From Buddleja alternifolia (lineage: Eukaryota > Streptophyta > Magnoliopsida > Lamiales > Scrophulariaceae), in assembly GCA_019426215.1 (NCBI GenBank), contig CM033393.1, forward strand, positions 14,542,046-14,606,045: 64,000 bases of DNA. Direction: 5' to 3'. A program made the translations under genes and the position numbers. Positions 1 through 11,237 of this stretch are shown here, piece after piece. The notes under the pieces were generated by a model. The model saw only the letters and a program-made list of their open reading frames with translations, did not search any database and had not been told where the DNA came from. Numbering within the stretch: position 1 is the first letter of the stretch; every line of letters starts with the position of its first letter.

Positions 1-440
1 GGGGGATTTTTGCGGTGCCACCCAATTGACCTCTAGTGGGGTCGCGAGTAATTTTTACAACGCCTCTAGTGAAAATTTAATTAGTTCTCAAGGGTCGTAT
101 TGGTATTTTTGTTTCCCCACTATGTGGGTGTTAAGTAAAGAGAGGGAGGTGCACATAGGCACCTCAAAACAATAATGTAAGTGGGCCCACTTAGGCACCT
201 CAAAAACTTAAAGTAAGCACTTGGCTCATGGCCAACATGATTTTGTTCAGTAGTAGAGTAATAGATAAAGTGGTGTTTATGATTTGTTACCTTCTGAAGC
301 CACATGGGGCTTAGTGCTTAGTCGGGTCCGCGGAGTGATTCCCCGTGTTGTTCATCTTGCCAAGGAGCTTCTCCGCTGGCACGTGGCCACCTAGGAGTGA
401 CCGTTGGGCTAAGTTGGCCTTGCCCCGCCAAGCGAGCTTC
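1..440. other. Unclassified sequence at window start
   Basis: No reading frame here resembles a known protein and no terminal repeat is visible. It abuts the broken protease frame of Tat-1 near 441, so it is either an insertion cut off by the window edge or rearranged element DNA. It shows no similarity by eye to the Tat-1 LTR at 26425-26914, which argues against it being the matching 3' LTR. Confidence 0.3.
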
Positions 441-904
441 CTACAGCGATATTAAGTTGATAGTGATTTGTTTTCCTTTGTCCGCGGGATACTTTTTGCC
501 ATGCTTCCTCTTCGGTTTCTTCAATGCATTGGCATAACATTCCCTTGTCAGCTTGATGTCTCCGTCAGCTTCCCCAACTCCCACGGAGGTAGGAAATTTG
601 ACCTTCATGTGGTAAGTCGAAATGACCACTTGAAATAAATTTAAGCCCGACTGCCCTAATATGACATTATAGGTGGAGTGGGCTTTGACCACTAGGAACT
701 TGAACATCTTGGTGGAACGGGAAGGATATGCGCCCAGAGAGATGGGAGAGACACTTCTCCCAATGCTTCCACCGTCTCACCTGTGAATCTCGTAAGGGGG
801 GTGTTGACTGATTGAAGTTGAGCGTTGTCTACCCCCAGTTGAGTGAAGGCGTTGTAGAAAATAATATCTGCTGAGCTCCCACTGTCGACCAACACTTTCT
901 TCAC
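441..904 (-). pseudogene. Tat-1 retropepsin (protease) fragment
   Basis: Minus-strand frames show a Ty3/gypsy aspartic protease. Near 860-900 the active-site motif VDSGSSADII is visible. Further left (441-700) a different frame gives FLVVKAHSTYNVILGQSGLN and a Y-H-M-K-V-K-F-P-T segment, the usual C-terminal part of a Tat-lineage protease. The two halves are in different frames, so there is at least one frameshift near 700-720, and the RT that should follow is missing at the junction near 440. In a working element this domain cleaves the Gag-Pol polyprotein. Tat lineage is inferred from protein style; it is the same family type as Tat-2 in this window but a different, more decayed copy. Confidence 0.75.
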
Positions 905-2040
905 CCAAAAATTTGAGATGGTTGATAGAGATGGTTCTACTTCGTCGGATATTTATTCGAGCTGAAATCACCAACGCATCATTTACTAAGGGGATGCCAC
1001 CCCCTAAATCTTGCTGCCCAAATTCAATAGTGTGATTGTTGGGCTCTATTTGATTAACTTGTCCTCCATGGGGGGAGCTTAATGTGTGCAACCTCGTTGC
1101 TGCCCTTAACGGAGGCCTTCCTTGAGTTCACCGAACCCCCTCCTGCGAGGCCTCCCAAGATCACCCCTATGATTCCATTCACTGGGGGGGTTATCCATCT
1201 TCGAGTCCAACCCCGGGGGGTTATTTTTGCCTCCATTTCTGTCCCTCGGTCTTTGGGGTGTCTAAACGGTTACCTCAGATGGGGCAACTATCTCTTGTAG
1301 GTAGCCTCTTTTAATCAGCTTCTCTATTTCTACTTGCAAGTGGTGTCACTCCTCAGTCGTGTGACCTTTGTCCTGATAGAACCTACATTATTTCTTGGAC
1401 TTGGGGCGGCTGGGACTATCCCTCATCTTCTTGGGCCATAAGACTATGCCTTGCTGTTCGGTAATAGTCAGGACTTTCTCCCTTGAGAGGGTAAGGGGAG
1501 TGTACTTGGCAAACCCCGAAGGGGTTATAGGTTTTCGCTCTTTAGCCTCCGGCATTTTGTCTTCGTCTCTGACCTTCCTCTTATTGCCACCCGCCCTCAT
1601 TCTTAAGCGACCCAACGGTCTCTTCAATTCTTATGTACTTTTCAGCTCTAGCTAACAACTTTCCCATGGTTGAGGGGGGCTTCCCTGCATTGACTCCTTG
1701 AACCTACTATTGCATAGGTTCCTCTGCATAATTCCCATTAGCAGCTCATGGTTGACGTGTTGTACTTCTGACATAGCGTTGGAGAAACGCTGCACGTACT
1801 CTCTCAGAGATTCACCATCCTTTTGAACCACTGTAAACAAAAAGGATGTTGTCTTGGGGTATTTCTTGTTCATGGAGAAGTGATTGAGGAAGCGCCTAGT
1901 CAGCAGATCAAAATCAGTGATAGTGCCGGCGTGTAGTCTATTAAACCAACTAAGCGCCCTTCCAGAAATGCTGGTTCAGAAAATTTTGCAATAGGCCGCA
2001 TCACTAACATCATAGATATCAGCCTTAGCGTTGAGCTTGT
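905..2040 (-). pseudogene. Tat-1 gag C-terminal half (interrupted)
   Basis: Minus-strand frames between about 1388 and 2035 carry a retrotransposon Gag core. At 1652-1873 the motif GESLREYVQRFSNAM is seen, followed by a segment rich in charged residues. Upstream, around 1990-2040, the frame reads L-N-A-K-A-D-I-Y-D-V-S-D-A-A-Y-C-K, also Gag. Several stops and frameshifts break it. The Gag frame stops at 2040 because the Athila element inserted there; it resumes at 22394, and the host sequence reads across once the insertion and one copy of the 5-bp duplication are removed. Gag would form the virus-like particle in the cytoplasm. Confidence 0.75.
2036..2040. repeat. Target-site duplication (left) of the Athila element
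   Basis: The five bases cttgt precede the left LTR and recur exactly at 22389-22393 after the right LTR. This is the 5-bp duplication expected of integrase-mediated insertion and fixes both element ends. Confidence 0.95.
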
Positions 2041-3467
2041 TGACACGCGAAATCCTAGCAAGTATACTAGGTCGTGCAAAGTAATAAAGTGGACTATTTA
2101 GCCCGGGGTGTATCGTCTCCACAGGGACAATTGGATTCAATGCTCGTAATTGCTATATTACCTATTTCTAAGCTAAATCAATTTATAAGATGATAGGTGT
2201 TTATACTATGAAAATAACTAAAGATAACTAAAATGATTATCAAGGTAATAAATCATATGGGAAGAGGTGATTGGGTTATGATCCTACTATGTTCTATTCT
2301 ATGTTCATGAACTCTTAATTACCCGGATTTTTAGGACGCCCTTGTTATGGCGAAACCCCCTAACGTATTTATTATTCAATCTCTTGAAATAACAAGCCTA
2401 TACTAGTTAACAACTCCCTATATCTCTATAGTGAAGATTGAATTAACTAACATGCATTTAGGTTCAAAAGAGTTCCTTGTTTACGAAGATCCTACATTCA
2501 ATCGGGTCATCTTATCACAAAAAGCCACACAACGCAATCGATTCTATCTCTAGTCAATTGTTACGTTATGATGTTTGATTTTTTTTTTCGATCTCCCTTT
2601 ATCTATCTCCTCTCGGTCTCAAGACAAAGCATTATATCAAACACATGGTGATCATTCATGTGAAGCATTAAGCATAAAATCAAACATGTAACAAGAATGT
2701 AATAAATCCGGAAATTAATCATTCATTAAACACAAAACTCACAAAGTATTTACATAACCCAACCACAAAGATGCTTAGCTCATACTTATAATAACAAATG
2801 ATTCAACAATTCTATAAGACATAGTTGATAAACTAATCAAAGAGAAAGAGTTGAATTACTCCCTATTACAAGGTGTGAATCCAAGCTTTTGATGATGAAA
2901 ATGGCTCCTCAAGCTTCCTTGAGTCTTCCTATGGCTTCCCTATGTGTTTTTAGAACAAGTGCAAGTGTTTTCCAAGAGAAAAGTGTGTTATAAAGAAGGA
3001 AAACGGCGGACTTAAAATTAGGGCATCGGGCAAATCGGACCGCGGCACACATTCTAAACCGACCGCGGCTCGGATGGCAAGCCGTGCCGCGGTCTAAAAA
3101 GCAAGTCATGCCGCGGTTTGCTGAGGTCCAACAGGGTGCCAAAAGGTCTTAACAGGGCCGCGGTGTTCTGGGCGCCGAAGGCCGCGGTCCTATCCGGGTT
3201 TCTCATGGCATTGCACCGCGACCGCGGTCTTGCGCCGGATTTAGTGCCGCGGTTCTGTGCCGCGGTCCAGAATGGCAGATTCATATTTTTCTTCGCTTTT
3301 CCTTCTCTTGTTCTGCCTTCTTACTCAATAATTGATCTATTTGACTTACATCCCTACACACATGAAATTTAAACAAATCAAAGCACTATGCAGGATATTC
3401 ATTACTAAATTATAACGAAAATACCTAAATCAAAGGGGTAAAAAACTTGTAAAAGGTGAACTTATCA
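2041..3467 (-). repeat. Athila 3' LTR
   Basis: This 1427-bp LTR matches 20939-22388 with few substitutions. Length differences are mostly an expanded T run near 2579 in this copy and missing CCGCGG-containing units near 3090 and 3190 relative to the right LTR. TG and CA termini are present. It inserted into the gag of Tat-1. Confidence 0.95.
3038..3268 (-). repeat. Palindromic CCGCGG module array in the Athila 3' LTR
   Basis: Within about 230 bp the palindrome CCGCGG recurs many times, mostly as GTGCCGCGGT or ACCGCGGT, separated by 10-25 bp spacers. It lies in the U3 part of the minus-oriented LTR, about 200-430 bp from its 5' end. Similar arrays occur in the other LTR, in the spacer before the env-like ORF and in the gag coding region. 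Function unknown. Confidence 0.85.
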
Positions 3468-3482
3468 ACTACCCCCCAACTA
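3468..3482 (-). other. Polypurine tract of the Athila element
   Basis: Read on the minus strand, the bases just before the 3' LTR are AGTTGGGGGGTAGT. A purine-rich run abutting the 3' LTR is the expected priming site for plus-strand DNA synthesis. Confidence 0.85.
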
Positions 3483-4070
3483 GGCTTTGATCGTCTCGAT
3501 CAATAGATGGTGAACAAATACTCATAAGTTCAGATTGTTTGCTGTGATTCGGGATCTTTTAAAGGCCGAATGTTTCGGAACCAAGTATGCACATGAGGCT
3601 CAATTTTTGCACTTCCCACAAAAGAGGTGAGTATTACTCCCTCGAAAATAGTCATGATAAGTTACACGTTGCCTAGAACATTCAACAATTTGAAAACCTC
3701 TAAACACTCGAAATCCATCTCTTAATCATGAACTCCATATCTATTATTTTTATGTCAAAGCACATTTTTAAAAAAAAAATTATGCAACTCATTAGATAAT
3801 AAAAACATTGAACTAATCCAAATCTTTGATAACTTTTCGGTGTGTATAAAGTGGAAAGTCACGATCAAAGGTCTTTCGGCTTGTAACGTAAGGCTAGGTA
3901 ATGGCTTGGACGGGAAATATGGATAAAGTGACTAAATTCAAGAGAGCATACAACGCAATATCATCGAGCTAAACACTCACTTATCAACCGAACAATTCTG
4001 TACCTCTTGTCATTATCACTTATCACTTATCACATTGAAGTCTAGTTCATAGCCTTGTCGAGAGCACAAA

Positions 4071-4105
<35 letters not shown>

Positions 4106-5106
4106 ATATAAATCTCGACTATTTACCAACTTTCAGTCTTCATTTCATCCCCTCTTTTCACATAAAATCCAAACCTCCAATTTTTATCATAAGCAAGAAC
4201 GACACCACCTTCTAAACCACAAATCAATGAGCTTCGATACCCAAACAAAGTGTATACCCAAATAATATCAAATGATATGAAGTTCTATGCTCTCTCAATT
4301 AGGAAATAGACTTTGTTTTACTTTTAGGCTAAAGGGTGGTTGTGTGGCTTACGAAAGAAAGACGAATGGTGGTTTTAGTGTGCTTAGCACACTCCATTCT
4401 TATCAATATGACTCAAAACATGGTCTAGAGAGATTATGCAATATAGTGAAGGCTAATGTAAGGCTAGAGACAATGAAAGATGGCCAAAATCATTTCATGA
4501 CTTTGCACAATCAATACACACTTCAAAATCGACAAAAGTGAAAGTTCAATGCTTTAAATCCTCAACAATTCACATAAGCATGGCTAAAAAGGCTTTCACA
4601 TGTAAAATATGACAATCGATTTCATCTTAGATGAAGTAGAGACACTCAAACGAATCATGTTCCAAACAAAAGTATGACAAATCATGAAATCATTGATTAT
4701 CATAGTTTTCTAATCCCAAATCAAGCATGAATCTTAACAAATGAGCACAAATTACACCAATTCGCCTCATCACAATAAAATATGGGGCGTCTAAACCCAC
4801 CCCCCAACTAATCAAGTACATTGCCCCCAATGAACGGACATATAGATGCAAAGAAGAAGAAAGAAAGACGTCCCTGAGTGTGGAAGGTAAGTGATGTCCA
4901 AAAAAACGAAAGAGCAACAAGGCGTAGAGTCTGAAACTAAAGGCGAGCCATCTGTTGAGTTAGAAAAGATAAGAAAGAGCATCATAACACTAAGGTCACA
5001 CATAAAGAGAAAAGCATAAACACCACAACCAGAAAACGACAATAAACGGAAAAAAAAAACAACAATACAACCGTTCAAAAGGAAGAAAAGTAAAACAATA
5101 AAATGT
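3483..5106 (-). other. Athila 3' non-coding region
   Basis: About 1.6 kb between the env-like ORF and the polypurine tract has no credible reading frame. It holds a (TA)n tract at 4071-4093 followed by a T run. At 4796-4810 there is a second polypurine-like stretch (TAGTTGGGGGGTGGGT on the minus strand), closely resembling the one at the LTR. Long 3' non-coding regions are usual for Athila elements. Confidence 0.7.
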
Positions 5107-6297
5107 CTAAGGGGATGTGGGCATAGCGTCATCAGGAGCTTCGGAAGTGTCGTGCTGTGGATGGGGTGGTGATTCCCAGGCAGGGGGTGAAAGTGGGGTA
5201 CTGGAGCCGGAGTGGAGGTTCTCGAAACTGCGTATCTGATAATCCCATAGGCGCTTTTGGCGCCTCTCAGTTCGGTCCAACTGTGTAGTGATCCCGTGAA
5301 ATGCTGTCATCATCGTATCAAAACCCTGATGCATATCCATCCGTAAAGCATGTATCTGAGCATCGAGGTGTTCATACCTCGCAGTCTGAGAACGTGGGGC
5401 TGGGGGAGGGACAGCGGGAGCCGGCATATGAGGAGGTACATCAGCAGCACCGGCATCCGCATAAAGTGGTGGAAGCGGTGCAGCAATGCTGGCATCATCA
5501 AGATCGCCCATAGGCCGTGTCGTGGCCTCAAAAGAGTGAATAGAGACACCCGCGCGCGTATAGCTAAGGCAGTGATCAAATGAGGTGCGCCAGATTCTGT
5601 GTAGTGCTCTTCTGAATCGATTCCAACAGAGATTTTTTAATATGCGGCCTACATCAATGCTGCGGCCACTCATAATGGCATAAAGAAGAGTTGCTCGCTC
5701 TTTAGCACCATACTGACCGATGTGGTGGGAAGAAAGCGGGCCGTAATGAATAGATACCATAACTTGGCCTGGGGCAGAAGGCACGTGCGGGAAACTTGAC
5801 CGGAATGCCCCGAGTCGTTATCCCAGTGGACCCGGGTGGCAAAGGGTGTTCATCAACTCCATAGGGTCGGGCAAAGTGCAAAATTCCTCATTGCCAACGT
5901 ATGGAAGCTCAAAGAGTCGGCGGATGGTTTTCTTATCAAATTTAACCGACACACCCCGCACTTTAACCCGATTCTTCCGTTTGACTCGATCAAAGTCGTG
6001 AGCATTGGCATAAAACTCACGAACCACCGAGAGGACAGCAGGCTGAGGGGTTTTCACAAATTTAGTCCACCCACGGTTTTGGATTTGAAAGAGAATTTCC
6101 TGATTCCGATCAGTAACATTTATTCCACGCTCAGGAACACAATTCTTAGACAGGAAAATCTCAGAGTAGCGTGTAGATGCTTCTAAACTCACAAATTTGG
6201 ATCTATCATAAAGTGGAACCTCAGACTCTTCGGGCTCGGGTGATGGTGGAGCCTGAGAAGAGGAGGGTTCATCGGCCCGACGTGTGCTAGAACGCAT
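5107..6297 (-). pseudogene. Athila env-position ORF, copy B (Transposase_32-like)
   Basis: The start is the ATG at 6297 (MRSSTRRADEPSSSQAPPSP), after a spacer. The first 160 codons give a region resembling the 'putative plant transposon protein' domain (Transposase_32 type) found downstream of pol in Athila elements, with motifs REFYANAHDFDRVKRKNRVK and a YVGNEE segment. The second half (5107-5784) contains IHYGPLSSHHIGQYGAKE, a proline/alanine-rich stretch, and a C-terminal segment (QLDRTERRQKRLWDYQIRSF) likely to be helical. The halves are in different frames, broken between about 5780 and 5820. I see no signal peptide or transmembrane segment, so calling it an envelope protein is not supported by sequence; the position is env-like only. 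Its function in Athila elements is unresolved. Confidence 0.75.
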
Positions 6298-7440
6298 TGC
6301 ACTCAATCCCAAAGCAAAAACCGACAATGACCCACAATGCAATACCACCACAAACCAATTTTCTCACCAATCAACACCACAATCTTGTCGTCAACAACAA
6401 AAACCGAATGCAGATATCCCAACAACCAAACCAAGGATACACAAAATAAGCCGGCAAGGCGCACGAATAAACGAAAGATACAAGAGGGAGCGAAAAGCCT
6501 TACCCACCGAAAACAATCCCGGAGTTGGCCAAAAGTGCCAAGGCAATTCGCACAAGCATAAACAGCCCCTGTAAATCTGGAAATTGCAAAAAGAGAACCC
6601 CGAATTTGTTGAAATTTGGCAAAATACCCCCTGAAATTAGTTAAATTGTTAGAATAGGCCCTGAATTCGAAATGTGAGCAGCAATCGACCCTCAAACTCT
6701 GAAAATCAAACAATCGGCCCTTATCCGATGGGAATGGTAGAAAAATCGGACCCCAATGTGAAATTTTGAAAAAATTTCGCCCTATGCATGAACCCTAGGA
6801 GAAACCACCCAAAAGTCACCTAAAATCCGAAATAATCGGTGGGATAGAGAGGAAAGATCGAAAATAGGATGGGTAATGGTGATTTTTATGTTTGGAAGTG
6901 AAAGAAGGTCGGATTTTGGGGCGGGAGGTGATAATGCCGCGTCGAGTGGGTGGAAGAGAGGAATAGTGGGAAAATGCAGCAGAATTCAGCCCTTAAAGTG
7001 CTGAATATCCGCGACGTGCCGCGGTCCCGTGCCGCGGCACAAACCAACCGCGGTCCAGGGACGCGGAATGGTGCACTTGTGCACTTGGCAAAGAAGGGAG
7101 GGGGAACCGCGGTATGGTTTAGAAAATCACATTGACGCCGCGGTTTCGAGCCGCGGCGCAGAAAGTGCGTAACGTTTGCCCGTATTTTTTTCAAAGACGG
7201 CCGCGGTCCTGTGCCGCGGTACAGTGCCGAGATGTGTAGGCATGTGACTAGGTGCCGCGGCACTGAACTGCGGTCCTGTTCCCAATTTTTTTTTTTTTTT
7301 TTTGAAAATAAAAACGCAGCAACCGAAAAGTCAACAAACCCTGAAACAAGAAATCAAAAATAACTCAGCTCAAGAAGTAAAACAAAAGGAAAATTAATGA
7401 AAAATTAAGAAACATGAAAAACGTGGGTTGCCTCCCACGA
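6298..7440 (-). other. Spacer between Athila pol and env-position ORF, copy B, with CCGCGG array
   Basis: No convincing coding sequence. Between about 7010 and 7275 the palindrome CCGCGG recurs at least seven times in GTGCCGCGGT-type units, as in the LTRs. A run of about 19 T follows near 7287. Repeated short motifs such as cctgaattcgaaatg and aatcggccc give a minisatellite-like look at 6590-6760. The corresponding copy A region is 13858-15000. Confidence 0.6.
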
Positions 7441-10400
7441 AGCGCTGGTTTATAGTCATTAGCTTGACGTTTCAAGAGGGGTCACGGGGATGGATCCTGG
7501 AGCGGGACTGTGTGCTTGTCCTTGCTCCATCCTTGATGAAAATAATGTTTCAACCGTGCCCATTTACAGAAAAGTACCCTTTACCTCGTCTTGAATCTCA
7601 ATAGCCCCGGATGGATAAACCTTTGTGATAGTGAAAGGACCTGACCACTTTGAACGGAGTTTGCCCGAAAAAGTCGTAGGCGAGAGTTGAAAAGAAGTAC
7701 CACATCGCCAACTTGAAATTCCCGGGTGTGATCCTTTGATCATGCCATTTCTTCGTTCGTTCCTTGTACAACTTGGCATTCTCATATGCCTCATGTCGAA
7801 ATTCGTCAAGCTCATTAAGTTGGAGTAACCGATTTTTACCTGTAGCTTGCATCAAAGTTAAGCATTTTAATAGCCCAATATGCTCTATGCTCAGTTCGAC
7901 AGTAGGTGACATGCTTTTCCAAAAACAAGGCGGTAAGGTGACATGCCGATTGGGGTTTTAAACGCGGTTCTATATGCCCAAAGTGCATCATCTAGCTTGA
8001 GGGACCATCCTCCTAGAGGAACTAACTGTTTTTTCTAAGATGCGTTTAATTTCCCTATTCGACACTTCTACCTGTCCACTCGTTTGAGGGTGATACGGGG
8101 TCGAGACCTTATGTGTGACACCATATTTTGTTAAAAAGCATCAAATTGTTTGTTCCGAAATGTGTGCCACCATCGCTAATAATTGCTCGAGGAGTGCCAA
8201 AACGAGTGAAAATATGCTTCTTTAAAAATCTTAGCACTACTCGAGCATCATTAGTTTGCAATGCTTCCGCCTCAACCCACTTAGACACATAATCAACGGC
8301 TACAAGTATGTACTTGTGGGAATGAGAATTAGGAAGGGTCCCATAAAATCAATTCCCCACACATCAAAAAGTTCGCATTCTAGCATATTATTTAAAGGCA
8401 TCTCATGCTTTCGAGAAATATTGCCAACACGTTGGCATTTATCACACGATGCAACAAAAGCATGGCTATCTTTAATAAAGTAGCCAGAAGAAACCCGATT
8501 GTAGCACCTTGAGGGCGGTCTTAGTGGGTCCGAAGTGTCCTCCAATGACACCATCGTGACAGTGGCGCAGATAGACATTGTTTCCTCGAAGGGAACACAC
8601 CTCCGATAATACAATCTGCACAAACTTTAAACAAGAAAGGATCATCCCACAAATAGTGCTTAGCTTCAGATAGGAATTTCTTCCTCTGATGATAAGTAAG
8701 ATCTGGGGGGAGTTCCCTCGTGACAAGATAATTCGCAATATCAGCAAACCAGGGGCGGGGTCCATTAATGATAGCATAAAGATGTTCATCCGGAATTCTT
8801 CTAAAATTGGTGTGGCATCTAAATATCTACCCGAGAGTCCTCAATCTAGAAAGGTGGTCCGCAACAACATTTTCTACCCCCTTTTTGTCTCTAATTTCTA
8901 GGTCATATTCTTGTACAACAAAATCCACCTAATCAATCTTGGTTTTGCATCTTTTTTAGAGAGGAGGTATTAAGAGCTGAATGTCGGTGTATACAATGAC
9001 TTTATTCATGACAAGGTATGAATGGAACTTATCAAAAGCGAATACGACAGCTAGTAACTCTTTTTCAGTAGTTGCATAATTCTGTTGTGCATCATTAAGT
9101 GTCTTACTCGCGTAATAAATTGTTCGAAATACCTTATCCTTGCGTTGACCAAGGACTGCACCTACCGCGAAATCACTTGCATCACACTTAGCTCAAACGG
9201 GAGACTCCAATCGGGTGCCACGATCACGGGAGCCGTAATCAATTTTTCTCGAAGAGTGTGAAATGCCTGTAACACGTAACGTCAAAATCAAATTGTGCAT
9301 CTTTCATGAGGAGATTAGAGAGGTTTCGAAATATCTGAAAAATTCTTAATAAACCGTCTATAAAACCCGGCATGACCCAAGAAACTCCTCACTCCTTTGA
9401 CAGATGTGGGAGGAGGAAGTTTCTCGATAACTTCCACTTTAGCGGGATCCACCTCAATACCCTTGTGGAAATACGATGTCCCAAACTATGCCTTCTTGTA
9501 CCATAAGTGACACTCTCCCAATTAAAACAAGGTTAGTATCCTCACATCTCTGTAAAACCAATGATAATTATTCAAACAAGAATCAAATGAAGAGCCAAAA
9601 CAGAGAAGTCATCCATGAATATTTCAATGAAATTTGGAACCATATCATGAAAGATAGCCATCATACAACGCTGAAATGTGGCAGGCGCATTACAAGGCCA
9701 AATGGCATTCGTCTATAAGCAAATGTACCATAAGGACAAGTGAAAGTCGTTTTTTTTCTTGATCCTCCGGTGAAATAGCAATTTGATTATAACCCGAATA
9801 GCCATCTAGAAACAATAGAATTCATGTCCGGCTAACCTTTCTAGCATTTGGTCAATGAAGGGGAGGGGAAAGTGATCTTTTCTAGTAGCATCATTTAATT
9901 CCTATAGTCAATACAACACACACGCCACCCTGTCACGGTGCGAGTTGGGATTAACTCGTTTTTCTCATTGAGATAACGGTTATTCCTCCTTTCTTTGGCA
10001 CGACTTGGGTTGGGCTTACCCATGCACTATCTGAAATAGGATATATTATACCTGAGTCAAGCAATTTAATCACTTCCTTTTTTACTACCTCTTGCATCAT
10101 TGGATTTAGTCTCCTTTGAGGTTGGATTGTGGTCTTGTAATTGTCATCCATTAGGATTTTATGCATGCAGATAGCTGGACTAATTCCTTTGATGTCTGCG
10201 ATCTTCCAACCGAATGCCCTTTTGTGATTCCTCAATACTCGTAATAGTTTTTCTTCCATGCTTCCTGTCAAAGATGAAGAAATAATCACAGGTAAAGTTT
10301 CCGAAGTATCAAGAAAAGCATATTTCAAATGAGATGGTAAAGGTTTGAGTTCGAGTGTCGGAGGTTCTTCTATTGATTGTTTTGGTGGAGTGGTCAATGG

Positions 10401-11237
10401 GCGATCTAGAGATTCAATCTTGGTCGATAACTCCGTTTATTAGGCGATTGGCCTCAAGGCTAGCCAACATCTCTTGTAAGTGCTCCACATCGGTCTCTTT
10501 GTCCATGGGGGCCAATTAAGCAAGTTTTTAATAAGTCATCATCATTATGAAGCTGAAAGTACTCAACAGAATGGATCAACAATATCAATAGCATAACAAG
10601 TAGGGGTATGGAAGGATGCCTCATTGCTTGATATACATTAAAAGTAACCTGATCTTCACCTACTCTTAGTATGAGCTTACCATTAGCGACATCAATTAAA
10701 GCTTTACCCGTATTCAAGATGGACGACCCAAAATAAGTGGCATCTCGACGTCTTCTTCCATGTCCAATACTATAAAGTCCACCGGAAAGATGAACTATCA
10801 ACCTTGACTAGTACGTCTTCGACCATCCCTCGTGGATACTTAATGGATCGATCCGCCATGGAGAGAAACGTGGTTGGCTTTGTTCTCCGAGCCCCAGCTT
10901 CCTGAAAAGCGAGAAAGGAAGTAGATTAATACTTGCTCCTAAATCACAAAGAACTTTAGAGAAGGTAAGAGAACCTATTGTGCAAGGAATTGAGAAACTC
11001 CCTGGGTCTTTAAGCTTAGGGGGAAGCTTATTCTGAAGTATCGCGGAGCATTCCTCGTGAGTGCAACGGTTGCATGTTCTTCAAGCTTGCGTTTGTTCGA
11101 AAGAATTTCCTTGAGAAATTTAGCATAGCTTGGCATTTGGAGAATAGCATCTGCAAAGGAATGTTAATGCGCAATTGTTTAAACATTTCTACAAATTTTA
11201 GAAATTGAGCATCAAGTTTCCCCCTTTTTAGTGCCAA
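7441..11237 (-). pseudogene. Athila pol copy B (protease, RT, RNase H, integrase), frameshifted
   Basis: Minus-strand order from 11237 down: Gag/protease linker (MALKRGKLDAQFLKFVEMF), protease, RT, RNase H, then integrase near 8790-7560. Seen motifs include VSPTQVVPKKGGITVIS (RT, 9951-10000), [22 protein letters not shown] integrase residues near 8310-8400 and [19 protein letters not shown] near the C-terminus (7570-7660). Almost every domain is split by single-base insertions or deletions relative to copy A, while substitutions are rare. Copy B therefore encodes nothing intact as written. This error pattern fits uncorrected long-read sequence better than natural decay. A real functional loss would be the other reading. 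Confidence 0.8.

Noticed and set aside
5301..6574. Several plus-strand frames opposite the env-position ORF
   Set aside because: The minus strand carries the recognisable domain; the plus frames are short and without similarity.
7010..7275. A GC-rich island that might mark a host promoter
   Set aside because: It is the CCGCGG array inside the Athila element, repeated at 14608-14870 and in the LTRs.
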